DNA of 64,000 nucleotides. Source: Empedobacter sedimenti (GTDB lineage Bacteria; Bacteroidota; Bacteroidia; Flavobacteriales; Weeksellaceae). The stretch spans positions 1-64,000 of the forward strand of contig NZ_JASCQG010000008.1 of NCBI RefSeq assembly GCF_030005555.1, in the 5' to 3' direction. This document shows positions 1 through 8,770 of the stretch, piece by piece (the stretch's first letter is position 1; each line of letters starts with the position of its first letter). The position numbers were made by a program, and so were the translations under genes. The notes under the pieces are model-generated. The model was not told where the DNA came from and did not search any database. It was given only the letters and a program-made list of their open reading frames with translations.

Positions 1-225
1 AAATTGCTCTGTTTCATAATTATCCCTAAGTTAATAAACTATATTTTTAAACGGTCCGGTTTTTAGGGAAGATTACACAATCTATTAATAATTTTCAAGC
101 AGTTTAATAATCCAACATTTCTAATTGATAAATAATTTGCTACAATTAAAAAAATTTGTTTTGTAGTAAAGTTATATTTTTTTAGTAATAAGATTAGACT
201 ATATGCTTTTGATAACTCTAACTCT
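1..225. other. Non-coding left edge downstream of the glycosyltransferase operon
   Basis: Very AT-rich and without a supportable gene on either strand. It lies just past the stop codon of the last minus-strand glycosyltransferase gene. A 7-bp inverted repeat (TCCCTAA at 23-29, TTAGGGA at 63-69) surrounds a GC-richer patch near 51-60 and could be part of an operon-end structure, but it is not a convincing intrinsic terminator. Confidence 0.5.
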
Positions 226-903
226 TTATTTATTTATTAATTTATATGAGGATAAAAAACCATTCTTTTTTCGTACAAATAATAAACTTTGTAACCATTC
301 TTTTGATAAACCTCCTGTAGAAAAGTGTTTAATTAAAATTTCTGAAGTTATATAATTTTGATAAGCACTTGCTACTCTTACAGAAAAATCATAATCGTAA
401 CCATGATATCCTTTTATATTTTCATCAAATAAAAATTCTTCAAAAACTTTTCTTGTACAAGCTATAAATACTCCATCTAATGATACAATTGGATCTAATA
501 CATCATTTTTAAAATTTACTTTTTCCATCAAAATTTCTCCATCTTTTGAATCTTGAATAAAATGACATTTTTTATTTGGATTAGAAAACCAATAAGAAGG
601 AAAGAAAGATTCATAATCTTCCCCGGCTACGCCAATACATCCTACATTTTCTTTCTTCAATAGGGCGACTAATTTATCTCCCCAATCATTTGTTCTGAAA
701 ATAACATCTTCATGTATAAAAAGTAAATTATCATAGTTAGCCTTTTTTCCTCCTTTATTATATGCTTCGTTTATTGAATATTCATTATTATTCTGTACAG
801 TAACTATCTCATAAACAAAATCGCAACCAATTGTAACTTCTACATTTCTTTTAAACTGCTCAAGATAATCAATTTGATAAGATGATATAATAATTGAAAG
901 CAT
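226..903 (-). CDS. Family-2-like glycosyltransferase, short paralogue (copy A)
   Basis: A 225-residue protein of the small Glyco_tranf_2_5-like GT-A group. It opens with MLSIIISSY, has a central NLLFIHEDVIF segment where the HED triplet probably stands in for the DxD metal site, and a later GYHGYDYDFSVRV segment. It is clearly paralogous to the gene at 2885-3736: both share IGCIGVAG/VGCIGVAG, LDGVFI and a KEWL segment near the end. Copy A stops about 60 residues earlier, so it lacks the C-terminal tail of its sister. It is the last gene of the minus-strand operon, 19 bases after the preceding gene. Its sugar donor and acceptor cannot be read from sequence. The role is inferred to be cytoplasmic glycan assembly for the exported polysaccharide. 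Confidence 0.75.
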   Translation of the reverse strand: MLSIIISSYQIDYLEQFKRNVEVTIGCDFVYEIVTVQNNNEYSINEAYNKGGKKANYDNLLFIHEDVIFRTNDWGDKLVALLKKENVGCIGVAGEDYESFFPSYWFSNPNKKCHFIQDSKDGEILMEKVNFKNDVLDPIVSLDGVFIACTRKVFEEFLFDENIKGYHGYDYDFSVRVASAYQNYITSEILIKHFSTGGLSKEWLQSLLFVRKKNGFLSSYKLINK

Positions 904-922
904 TATAAAAAAGTATTTTTAA

Positions 923-1897
923 TTAACATAATATTTGATGGATCCAGTTCTTGAAATTATATTTTGATTTAATCAATTCATCAACATCTTGATACGGAGT
1001 TTCTAAAAAATCGATTAAACCATTAAAATTATTGAAATCAGTTATATATATATTTTTGGGATTATAAAAATCATATTCTACAACCGATTTATTATCGGTA
1101 ATAATTTTTTTATTAAAGTTTAATGCCTCAAAAAACCTCAACGATAATCCATCATGTTCCTCTCTTTTAAAATCTAATAAAACGTTTGATTTCTTCGTTA
1201 ACAATATGTTTTCTTCATAGGAAATTCCATGTTTAAGAAACTTGACATTATCAGCTAAAGTTACATCTTCACCTGTCAATAAATTAATATTTAACTTAAA
1301 ATTACTCGCTTTAATCTGATTTATAAGTAGTTTAATTTTCTTGACTCTTTCATCTAATCCAGCTCCTGTATAGTAAATATCCCATTCTATTTTTTCTTGA
1401 TTATCTTCTTCAAAAAAGCAATTAGTAATCGCTTTTAGATTATAGTTGGGATAATCAATCACGTCTTGTTTGTCAAAAACATAGATTTGATCGAATAAGT
1501 TGTCATAATCCAATATTTTTTCTGAAACTGCTAATCCATCTAATTGATAATCGATCATCTTTCCGGAAACTGAACGTGCATATTCTAACACATTTTTGGG
1601 AATTAAATCACCCCGAATAACGAAACAATAATCAAAGTTTAAATTCTGTTTTTGTAATTGCTTTAGCTTTCTATCTGTAAGATTAATAAAATTACGATAA
1701 TTAATATTGTGAATATGCTGCGTGTCTTTTTTAACAACTCGATAATAGATATTCTCCAAACGTTGCAATCCCGAAAATTCATAATAAGGAATCGGCTCGT
1801 CATAAAATTCATACAAAGAGTAGCCATTCAATTTGAAATGCTTTGCAAACTGTTTAGCAAGATTGATGTTTTTGTATATGAAAAGTACGGATGGCAT
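923..1897 (-). CDS. CgeB-like glycosyltransferase (copy B)
   Basis: A 324-residue protein with the general layout of a GT-B, CgeB/YkvP-like glycosyltransferase. The N-terminal half carries FDYCFVIRGDLIP and MIDYQLDGLAV. The C-terminal half carries the nucleotide-sugar-side signature GLSLRFFEALNF followed by KKIITDN and VEYDFYNPKNI, which is typical of this group. The gene at 1897-2895 is a paralogue that matches at the same motifs (RGDRIP, YQCDGV, GLSFRFYESLYF, VNYDFYNSNNI). The start ATG overlaps the preceding stop by one base (TAATG), so the two are translationally coupled. The substrate is unknown. The family call comes from motif recognition only. Confidence 0.7.
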   Translation of the reverse strand: MPSVLFIYKNINLAKQFAKHFKLNGYSLYEFYDEPIPYYEFSGLQRLENIYYRVVKKDTQHIHNINYRNFINLTDRKLKQLQKQNLNFDYCFVIRGDLIPKNVLEYARSVSGKMIDYQLDGLAVSEKILDYDNLFDQIYVFDKQDVIDYPNYNLKAITNCFFEEDNQEKIEWDIYYTGAGLDERVKKIKLLINQIKASNFKLNINLLTGEDVTLADNVKFLKHGISYEENILLTKKSNVLLDFKREEHDGLSLRFFEALNFNKKIITDNKSVVEYDFYNPKNIYITDFNNFNGLIDFLETPYQDVDELIKSKYNFKNWIHQILC

Positions 1898-2895
1898 TAA
1901 TTAATATTTAAAATCTGTTTTAGCCATACATCAAAAGAATATTTTTCTACAATATTTTGATTAATTTCTATATACTCTAATTGTAAAAATCTTTCAATAT
2001 CATCCTTAATAAGGTTATCATAATCAACTATTAATATATTATTTGAATTATAAAAGTCGTAATTAACAACATCTTTATTGTTAGTAATAAGTTTTTTCTG
2101 AAAATATAAAGATTCATAAAATCTAAAAGATAATCCATTATGACTCTCTAATTTTAAATCTATAAGACAAAAAGCTTTTTTAGCCTCTAGTAAATTATTT
2201 TTATAATCAATAGGATTAATAAAATATTCAATCGAATCATTACTTTCTCCTAGTTTTGAACCAGATAACAAAAATCTTTTTTTATAAGATGAAAATAAAT
2301 TATCGAATTCAGATAAAATTTTAATTCTTTGATCAATCCCAACTCCGAGATAATAAAAGTCATATTCTATTTCATTTAAAATATCATTATAATTTTTAAA
2401 ATAAAAATTAGTTATAAAATCCATTTTTAAATCTGGATAATTAATGATGTCGTCTTTTTCAAAACTATATATTTTTGTAAAATAATCCTTTTTTTGAAAA
2501 ATATCAGGACACATTTTTACTCCATCACATTGATAATTAATTATCTCTTTTGCTTGTTTTGAAAGTTTTGCTAATACAAAAGTAGGAATCCTATCCCCTC
2601 TACAAAAAAGTATTTTTTCATAATGGTTATTACTAATATTTTCAAGACAATTTTGGTAATAATCATTTTGTCTTCTCTCTTCCAAACGTTTATAATAATC
2701 TCTTTTTTTAAGAAAATGTATATTGAACAAGTTTACAATTTTATGATAAAAAACTGTAAATTTGTTATATTGATAACTATGTTTAATGAAAAATTCGTCA
2801 ATCTCAAATTTATCTTTTAATATATCTTTACAGTTACTTATAAATAAATTTCGAAATAAAGGATTTACTATTAAAATTCGAGACTTAACATTCAT
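1897..2895 (-). CDS. CgeB-like glycosyltransferase (copy B')
   Basis: A 332-residue paralogue of the next gene downstream (923-1897). It has the same block order: CRGDRIP, NYQCDGV, YLGVGIDQRI, HNGLSFRFYESLYF and NYDFYNSNNILIVDYDN. The first 11 bases overlap the end of the gene at 2885-3736 and its stop overlaps the next start by one base. This tight packing shows one transcript. It is probably a cytoplasmic GT-B enzyme adding sugars to the same glycan. The two copies have diverged widely outside the motifs, so they probably use different donors or acceptors. Confidence 0.7.
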   Translation of the reverse strand: MNVKSRILIVNPLFRNLFISNCKDILKDKFEIDEFFIKHSYQYNKFTVFYHKIVNLFNIHFLKKRDYYKRLEERRQNDYYQNCLENISNNHYEKILFCRGDRIPTFVLAKLSKQAKEIINYQCDGVKMCPDIFQKKDYFTKIYSFEKDDIINYPDLKMDFITNFYFKNYNDILNEIEYDFYYLGVGIDQRIKILSEFDNLFSSYKKRFLLSGSKLGESNDSIEYFINPIDYKNNLLEAKKAFCLIDLKLESHNGLSFRFYESLYFQKKLITNNKDVVNYDFYNSNNILIVDYDNLIKDDIERFLQLEYIEINQNIVEKYSFDVWLKQILNIN

Positions 2896-3736
2896 AATAC
2901 TTTTTAATTAATTTTATCTTACGTTTTGCTTTAATCCAATTCTTCAGTCCTAATTTTTTGTATGATATATATTGATTAAGGTACATCATTTTATCTTCCA
3001 TAGTAAAATTCAAATATCTTAGCTGATTTGCAAAATAATTAAAACTGTATAACTCAGTATTTTTGTCGATTGTCGGATTAACTGAATTAGATTCTTTATA
3101 AGCTATAATCAAATTTTCTAACCATTCTTTGGTCAAACTACCATGAGAAAAATGAACTATAGAAATTTTATTCGTTATATAATTTTGAAAATTTTCTGAT
3201 ACTTTTAAACTAAAATTAATATCATAACCATGAAAGCCTTTTAAATTTTCATTGAACTTGATTTGTTTCCAAATATCTTTTCGACAGGTAATAAAAACAC
3301 CATCAAGTAATTTAGAATTTAACAATCCATTTTCTGTAGTTTCAAAAGTATAGTTGTATCTCTTATTGGTCTTTTTATTATAGTGTGACAGATGTGAATT
3401 TTTATAACTATCAATTTCCCACCAGGGTGTTGGTGTATTAGGAATATAATTTGCACCAGCAACTCCTATACAACCAATATGATCTATTTTTAGATAATCT
3501 ATTAAAATTTTTCCCCAATCTTCTGTTTCAAACAAAATATCTTCGTGGACAAATAATAAATTCTCGTATTGAGCTTGCTCTGCACTTTTATTGTAAGCTT
3601 CACAAATGCCCATAATGCCAGGATTCCATTGTTGGATAATTTCATACTGAAAATCATCTCCAATCGTTTCTTTGACATTTTTAGAAAACTGATTAAAATC
3701 GTCTTCTTTGTAAGAAGAAACAATGATTGAAAGCAT
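2885..3736 (-). CDS. Family-2-like glycosyltransferase (copy A')
   Basis: A 283-residue GT-A-like glycosyltransferase of the same group as the gene at 226-903. It starts MLSIIVSSYKED, has NLLFVHEDILF as the likely metal-site region, then HIGCIGVAGANY, LDGVFITC and FHGYDINFSLKV. It has an extra C-terminal tail of about 60 residues that is missing from copy A. The start overlaps the previous stop by one base and the end overlaps the next gene by 11 bases. With its neighbours it forms the transcript order A'-B'-B-A. Substrate unknown. Confidence 0.75.
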   Translation of the reverse strand: MLSIIVSSYKEDDFNQFSKNVKETIGDDFQYEIIQQWNPGIMGICEAYNKSAEQAQYENLLFVHEDILFETEDWGKILIDYLKIDHIGCIGVAGANYIPNTPTPWWEIDSYKNSHLSHYNKKTNKRYNYTFETTENGLLNSKLLDGVFITCRKDIWKQIKFNENLKGFHGYDINFSLKVSENFQNYITNKISIVHFSHGSLTKEWLENLIIAYKESNSVNPTIDKNTELYSFNYFANQLRYLNFTMEDKMMYLNQYISYKKLGLKNWIKAKRKIKLIKKYYEC

Positions 3737-4560
3737 TATGAAAATAATTTAATTAACTTAAACAAGAAACGAGTGAACATATTCTTATAAATCTGAGTAT
3801 TCGTTTTTTTAAATTGATCCAATTTATTATTAATAAGTCTATAATTAACGATTGCGTTCTCATTATAGTGTAAATATTTTGATAAATGTTTTTTAAAAAT
3901 ATAATTTTCAGTAAAATTTCTTTTTTTCAAGCTTTTATTAATTGCTACATCCATTGAGTTTCCTTTCCTTCTGTAATAAAATCCAATATAATTAAGACAA
4001 AAAACTTTAGATTCTGAAGTTATTATTGAAAGCCAATAATCCCAGTCTTCTCTACCAAAAGTTAAAATCTCATCATAACCTTTAGCCTCTAACCAATCAT
4101 CTTTTTTAAAAAAGGCAGAACAAAAGATTAGATTAGATTGCAGTAAATTTTCATAATTATACTCAGGCAAATCCCATTTCCCTATTTGATCTCCAAAAAA
4201 CTCTGCTTCGCTATAAATAATTGTATAATCATTGTCAAACTGTTGAGAAGCTAATTCTAAATATTGATTGCCAATTTTATCATCACAATCTAATGGTAAT
4301 ATCCATTCTCCTTTTGCTTTTTCAATCCCTGCATTTCGAGCAGAAGACAAACCACCATTTTCTTTTTTGAGATAAATAAAACGTGAATCTTTCTCCACCC
4401 AACGTAATGCAACTTCTTCAGTGTTGTCTGGTGAACCATCATTCACTATAATACATTCCCAATTTTGATAAGTCTGATCTAGTACTGATTGTAGACATTC
4501 GTCCATATAAATAGACTGATTGTAGCAAGGAACAATAACCGAGATAAGAAGTTGTTGCAT
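3736..4560 (-). CDS. Glycosyltransferase family 2
   Basis: A 274-residue classical GT2 enzyme. The GT-A fold is visible in ISVIVPCYNQ near the N-terminus, VNDGSPDNT at the nucleotide-binding loop, NGGLSSARNAG, and the metal-binding LPLDCDDK. It ends with a basic, aromatic tail typical of membrane-associated polysaccharide transferases. It is the first gene behind the promoter at 4598-4628 and overlaps the next gene by one base, so it opens a five-gene operon. The role is inferred: transfer of a sugar onto a lipid-linked surface glycan at the inner face of the inner membrane. Confidence 0.85.
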   Translation of the reverse strand: MQQLLISVIVPCYNQSIYMDECLQSVLDQTYQNWECIIVNDGSPDNTEEVALRWVEKDSRFIYLKKENGGLSSARNAGIEKAKGEWILPLDCDDKIGNQYLELASQQFDNDYTIIYSEAEFFGDQIGKWDLPEYNYENLLQSNLIFCSAFFKKDDWLEAKGYDEILTFGREDWDYWLSIITSESKVFCLNYIGFYYRRKGNSMDVAINKSLKKRNFTENYIFKKHLSKYLHYNENAIVNYRLINNKLDQFKKTNTQIYKNMFTRFLFKLIKLFS

Positions 4561-4597
4561 GAAGTGTATTTTAAGTATTTCTAATTTAGGTTATTTA

Positions 4598-4628
4598 CAA
4601 AGTTACTTCATTTATAAGAATATACAAA
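4598..4628 (-). promoter_or_regulatory. Bacteroidota-type promoter for the five-gene glycosyltransferase operon
   Basis: On the minus strand, TTTG (4628-4625) and TAACTTTG (4605-4598) are separated by 19 bases. This is an exact match to the Bacteroidota sigma-factor consensus TTTG-N~19-TAnnTTTG. It lies in the largest gap of the glycosyltransferase locus (177 bases) and points at the gene starting at 4560. Transcription would begin near 4590, leaving a leader of about 30 bases. Confidence 0.7.
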
Positions 4629-4737
4629 TGATTATTTCTAACAAAAGCTTAAATACAAATACACAATTTAAATCTTGTTATGTAACTTGGTTAGGTCTTG
4701 TTTAATAAAATATTTAGATCGAAATAAAAGTCTTATT

Positions 4738-5580
4738 CTACAAATATTTATACCCCTTAAACAAACCCAATTTATACAATAATTTTAGTAGTCTTGATTT
4801 TTTTAGTAACTCTAATTTAGTAGAAATGTTGTCATAATCTTTCCTATTTACAAAATTATCAATAAATAGTTCTTCAATATTAACATTTCTTCTTTCAGCC
4901 ATCTTGATTAAAGCAACCCAATGCCAGAAATAGGCTTTTTCTGCATTTTTATTTGTAGAAATACCACCGTTATGTATTCTGTATAAATAAAGATCTTCAT
5001 CTATATACAGCACAGGAGCTACTTCACACATTTTCATGTACCAATCTTTGTCTTCTGCGATTTTGAGAAAAATATCAATACCTGTAGTTTTATTGTAAAT
5101 TGATTTTTTGAAAGTTGCAAAATGCGAAATTTCTCCTTGAAAATTAAGATAATGTTGATCTAATTCTGTGATTTGTGTTGCGTAATGTACATTTTGTTTT
5201 TCAAGTTTTTCATTACAGAATATGAAATTAGAATAAATTAAGCCTACTTCTGTATTGTTATTATGATAATTTAAAATAATTTCTAAAGTATGAGGTTCTA
5301 ATGCGTCGTCAGGATCTAGAAAACCACAAACTTCATTTGAAGCAAGTTCCACCAATCGTCTCTTTGTGAAACCTACTTTTTTGTTTTCTTCATTTTGAAA
5401 AAGCTTAAATCTTTTATCTTCACTAATAATGGATTTAATCATCTCTACAGAATTGTCAGTAGAGCAATCATCTAGAACAATCACTTCAAAATCCTGATGA
5501 CTCTGTCTCATTAAGCTATCATAACAGTCTTTGAAAAAGTATCCATTATTATAGTTTGCTATTAAAATACTAATACTCAT
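4738..5580 (-). CDS. Glycosyltransferase family 2
   Basis: A 280-residue GT2 protein. It begins MSISILIANYNNG, then VLDDCSTDNSVEMI for the nucleotide pocket, VGFTKRRLVELA, and GFLDPDDALEPH as the DxD metal motif. A later AEDKDWYMKMCE segment matches the ED-x-D/W acceptor-side motif of the family. It follows the gene at 5587-6558 by only 6 bases, so it belongs to the wzm-wzt transcript and ends it before the internal promoter. Acceptor and donor are unknown. Confidence 0.85.
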   Translation of the reverse strand: MSISILIANYNNGYFFKDCYDSLMRQSHQDFEVIVLDDCSTDNSVEMIKSIISEDKRFKLFQNEENKKVGFTKRRLVELASNEVCGFLDPDDALEPHTLEIILNYHNNNTEVGLIYSNFIFCNEKLEKQNVHYATQITELDQHYLNFQGEISHFATFKKSIYNKTTGIDIFLKIAEDKDWYMKMCEVAPVLYIDEDLYLYRIHNGGISTNKNAEKAYFWHWVALIKMAERRNVNIEELFIDNFVNRKDYDNISTKLELLKKSRLLKLLYKLGLFKGYKYL

Positions 5581-5586
5581 ATCAAA

Positions 5587-6558
5587 TTAATTTTTAGAAC
5601 CTTCAGGTCCGAATTTATTTTGAATTGACTGCCCATATTCATCTATTTCATAGATAACCTTACTTGAATTATCTTTTTTTATAGAAACAATTAAAGGAAC
5701 TATATTAACATGATTACTTCTTTCAGGAAATACTAACTCTAATTCATATCCTTCAATAAATTTTTCATTTAAAAAATTAATATCTATATTCAATGCTGCA
5801 TTATTTGTATCAACTGAAACTCTATTAAGTACAGTTCCATTTAAAATTGACTTTTTAGGACTTAATCCTATTCCTAAAAGTTTATTTCTTTTTACAAAGT
5901 GGAAAACACGATCTTCAAATGTTATAGGATTATGATATGCAACCCTGCTAATTATTGATAACAATCCTTTTGTATGATAAATCGTTCCATCTACAGAAAA
6001 GGGATACGACCAATGCGTTATTTTAGTATTGTCATAATAATAATCCCACAATTTAAATTCACCCCAATCTTTTACATAATCAGGATAACCTTCAATATTT
6101 TCACCAACATAATTTCTATAAGAAACTTGTGTTTTATTATTCCGAATCAAATTTAAAACATCATTACTTATTGTGAAATCCGAATTAAAATAGCCATCAT
6201 CTGTATCAAACATTACAAACTCATGTGAAGCTGACTTTAAAAGGTTTTCTAAAAGACCTTTAAAATTATCTCTCTTTTTATTTTTAAAATGATATTTATT
6301 AAAAAATTTAAAATGAGATCTACAATTTAATGCAGGTAAAATCCCTAAATCATACCCTTCTGAACGTTCATAAAACTTAATAAAATTGTATTCCTTATAT
6401 TTTTTTTTTAATAAATCATACCCTATATTATGATTACCTGTTGTGTGATAAATAACAGCAATTGAATAATTATCGATCTTAAATCTACTTATTATTGATC
6501 TTAGAAGAAAATCCAATTGCATTGCCCTATTATATGAAAAAATAATATTTAGAAGCAT
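5587..6558 (-). CDS. Divergent GT-A-like glycosyltransferase, uncharacterised
   Basis: A 323-residue protein I cannot place in a named family. The N-terminus (MLLNIIFSYNRAMQLDFLLRS) resembles the first strand and helix of GT-A enzymes, and FVMFDTDDGYF could be the metal-binding DxDD motif. The middle (YVGENIEGYP, SYPFSVDGTIYH) and the last third have no motif I recognise. It sits 15 bases after the exporter ATPase gene and 6 bases before a GT2 gene, so it is co-transcribed with the export apparatus. A glycosyltransferase role is likely but is inferred mostly from these hints and from position. Confidence 0.55.
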   Translation of the reverse strand: MLLNIIFSYNRAMQLDFLLRSIISRFKIDNYSIAVIYHTTGNHNIGYDLLKKKYKEYNFIKFYERSEGYDLGILPALNCRSHFKFFNKYHFKNKKRDNFKGLLENLLKSASHEFVMFDTDDGYFNSDFTISNDVLNLIRNNKTQVSYRNYVGENIEGYPDYVKDWGEFKLWDYYYDNTKITHWSYPFSVDGTIYHTKGLLSIISRVAYHNPITFEDRVFHFVKRNKLLGIGLSPKKSILNGTVLNRVSVDTNNAALNIDINFLNEKFIEGYELELVFPERSNHVNIVPLIVSIKKDNSSKVIYEIDEYGQSIQNKFGPEGSKN

Positions 6559-6573
6559 AATTATATTTAAAAA

Positions 6574-7833
6574 TTAGTAAATATTATAAGTAATATTAGG
6601 AGATAAAATACCTGGCGATTTTATAATTTCGCCAAAACTATTTTCAACATTAAACACATCAAACCCAATTTCTGTAAATTTGAATGCTGTCTCAGACCTA
6701 TTTGCTCCCCAAAACATTTCGAAATAATAAGTATCCTCATTGATAGTATATGCAGGTATATTAAATGATACTTTATAATCTTTCTTCTCTAATTGGTTTT
6801 TATCTGCAATAAATAATGCTGTACTAAAAATTGTTTCCTCCATTGTATTTCTAAAATAAAAAGCTAAATCTAAATCCACATTTGTCATTTTATTCTCAAA
6901 CACGATCTCAATATCAATTCCAGATTTTATTGTAATAGAATTTCCTTCTTTAGCCTTTACATTAAATGACTTCACTTTTATATTCTCGTTCTCAAAAACT
7001 CGATCACTATTTAAATGATTATATGAAGATAATTGATCATGGTTTTTCTGATATTCAGTAATACACTGATCGATATTACCATCTAATAGTAAACCTCCAT
7101 TATTCATTAAAATACCATGTGTACATAACTCTCTAACTGCACCAATATTATGACTCACAAATAAGATAGTACGTCCTTCACCTTTAGTCACATCACCCAT
7201 CTTACCCAAACATTTCTTTTGAAACTCGGCATCACCAACAGCTAAAACCTCATCTACAATCAAAATTTCAGATTCTAAGTGTGCTGCTACAGCAAAAGCT
7301 AAACGTACATACATCCCAGATGAATAACGCTTAACTGGTGTATCAACATAGCGTTCTACTCCTGCAAAATCAACAATTTCATCAAACTTACGTGTGATTT
7401 CTTTTCGTGTCATTCCAAGAATAGCACCATTTAAATAAATATTTTCACGACCAGTCATCTCAGGATGAAAACCTGTACCAACTTCTAATAAAGAAGCAAT
7501 ACGACCTTTATATTTGATAGAACCTGTAGTTGGTTTTGTAACACGAGAAAGTAATTTCAACAAAGTTGATTTACCCGCTCCATTTCGTCCAATAATACCG
7601 ACAGCTTGTCCTTGCTCGACTTGAAAGTTAATATCTTTTAACGCCCAAATGTAATCCGAATCTCCTTTCTGTGTACGATCATTGGTTTCGCCAATCTTAA
7701 GATAAGGATCTTCCTTACCTGTAACATTCGCCCACCAACGTTTAATATCATGTTGTAATGTTCCTGTTCCAACTTCACCTAAACGATACTGTTTTGAAAC
7801 ATTTTCAACATCTAAAACTATATTTTTTGACAT
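6574..7833 (-). CDS. wzt: Polysaccharide ABC exporter ATPase (Wzt/TagH type) with C-terminal carbohydrate-binding-like domain
   Basis: ATP-binding subunit of an ABC-2 exporter for O-antigen, capsule or similar glycans. Walker A is GRNGAGKST, the signature is YSSGM, and Walker B is ILIVDEVLAVGD. After about residue 250 an all-beta C-terminal domain of about 150 residues follows, as in Wzt proteins that recognise the cap on the finished O-polysaccharide. The open frame extends to 7878 and would overlap the permease gene by 29 bases. I prefer the ATG at 7833 (MSKNIVLDVENVSKQY), giving 419 residues and a normal distance from the permease stop; 7836 is an adjacent ATG. The partner membrane subunit is the gene just upstream. 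Confidence 0.88.
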   Translation of the reverse strand: MSKNIVLDVENVSKQYRLGEVGTGTLQHDIKRWWANVTGKEDPYLKIGETNDRTQKGDSDYIWALKDINFQVEQGQAVGIIGRNGAGKSTLLKLLSRVTKPTTGSIKYKGRIASLLEVGTGFHPEMTGRENIYLNGAILGMTRKEITRKFDEIVDFAGVERYVDTPVKRYSSGMYVRLAFAVAAHLESEILIVDEVLAVGDAEFQKKCLGKMGDVTKGEGRTILFVSHNIGAVRELCTHGILMNNGGLLLDGNIDQCITEYQKNHDQLSSYNHLNSDRVFENENIKVKSFNVKAKEGNSITIKSGIDIEIVFENKMTNVDLDLAFYFRNTMEETIFSTALFIADKNQLEKKDYKVSFNIPAYTINEDTYYFEMFWGANRSETAFKFTEIGFDVFNVENSFGEIIKSPGILSPNITYNIY

Positions 7834-7849
7834 CATTAAATTCTTAAAA

Positions 7850-8710
7850 TTAAACAGTATCCATAAAAGATTTTTCAACTTTATTGAAAATTAATGTCCC
7901 TATTACTAAAAGAACAAAAATCACCACAGTTGAATAACCTAATAAACCAATAGTAAAGTCTCCTTTACCTAAAAATCCATATTTGAAACATTCAAAAACA
8001 CCTGTTAAAGGATTTAATTCAACCAACCATCTGTATTTATCAGGAAAAGATGATAAAGGCATAATGACTGGTGTCGCGTACATTGCTAATGAAACACCAA
8101 ATCCCAATAACATATTTACGTCTTGGTATTTCGTTGTTAAAGATGATAAAATCATTCCTGTTCCTAGCGCAAATGCAGCCATTAAAATAATTAAAAATGG
8201 TGTTGCTAATAACCATATATTTGGTTCTATAGATGCACCAGTAAAATAATAATACAACACAACTATAATAAATAATGTGAACTGAACACCGAATCGCATT
8301 AAATTAGATGTTACAACAGCAAGAGGCATGACCAAACGAGGAAAGTAGACTTTCCCAAAAATAGAAGCATTTCCTCTAAAAACAGAAGCTGTTCCTGTAA
8401 GACAAGAAGAAAAATAATTCCATAGAGTAACACCTGCCAAGTAAAAAGCCATTTTTGGAGTTCCATCAGTTGATAAACCTGCTACATTTCCAAAAATAAT
8501 GACATACATTACAGTAGTAAAAATGGGATTGATAAAAAACCAAATCGGCCCCAATATAGTCTGTTTGAAAGACGTAATAAAATCACGTTTCACTAACATA
8601 TAAACCAAATCTCGGTAACGCCAAACTTCTTTTAAATTTAAAGAAAATAAACTATTTTTTGAAGTAATTACGTTAGACCAATTTTGATTTGTTTCTGAGT
8701 TTAAACTCAT
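7850..8710 (-). CDS. wzm: Polysaccharide ABC exporter permease (Wzm type)
   Basis: A 286-residue ABC-2 family membrane protein with about six hydrophobic segments. A soluble N-terminal stretch containing VWRYRDLVYMLVKRDF precedes the first helix. This is the usual interface motif of Wzm/TagG/KpsM permeases, and TILGPIWFFINP follows it. It forms the membrane channel through which the lipid-linked polysaccharide is flipped, driven by the ATPase encoded immediately downstream. A hairpin in the 60-base gap upstream separates it from rfbB. Confidence 0.88.
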   Translation of the reverse strand: MSLNSETNQNWSNVITSKNSLFSLNLKEVWRYRDLVYMLVKRDFITSFKQTILGPIWFFINPIFTTVMYVIIFGNVAGLSTDGTPKMAFYLAGVTLWNYFSSCLTGTASVFRGNASIFGKVYFPRLVMPLAVVTSNLMRFGVQFTLFIIVVLYYYFTGASIEPNIWLLATPFLIILMAAFALGTGMILSSLTTKYQDVNMLLGFGVSLAMYATPVIMPLSSFPDKYRWLVELNPLTGVFECFKYGFLGKGDFTIGLLGYSTVVIFVLLVIGTLIFNKVEKSFMDTV

Positions 8711-8738
8711 AAAATAAATAAATTTAGGTTGTTTAAAA

Positions 8739-8766
8739 TTTTAGGTTCTATTTCCAGAACCTAAAA
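8739..8766 (-). terminator. Terminator-like hairpin between rfbB and wzm
   Basis: Perfect 11-bp inverted repeat: TTTTAGGTTCT (8739-8749) and AGAACCTAAAA (8756-8766) with a 6-base loop. On the minus strand it follows the rfbB stop codon. The T-tract is weak (AAAATTTT), so partial read-through into wzm is plausible. Confidence 0.55.
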
Positions 8767-8770
8767 CTAT

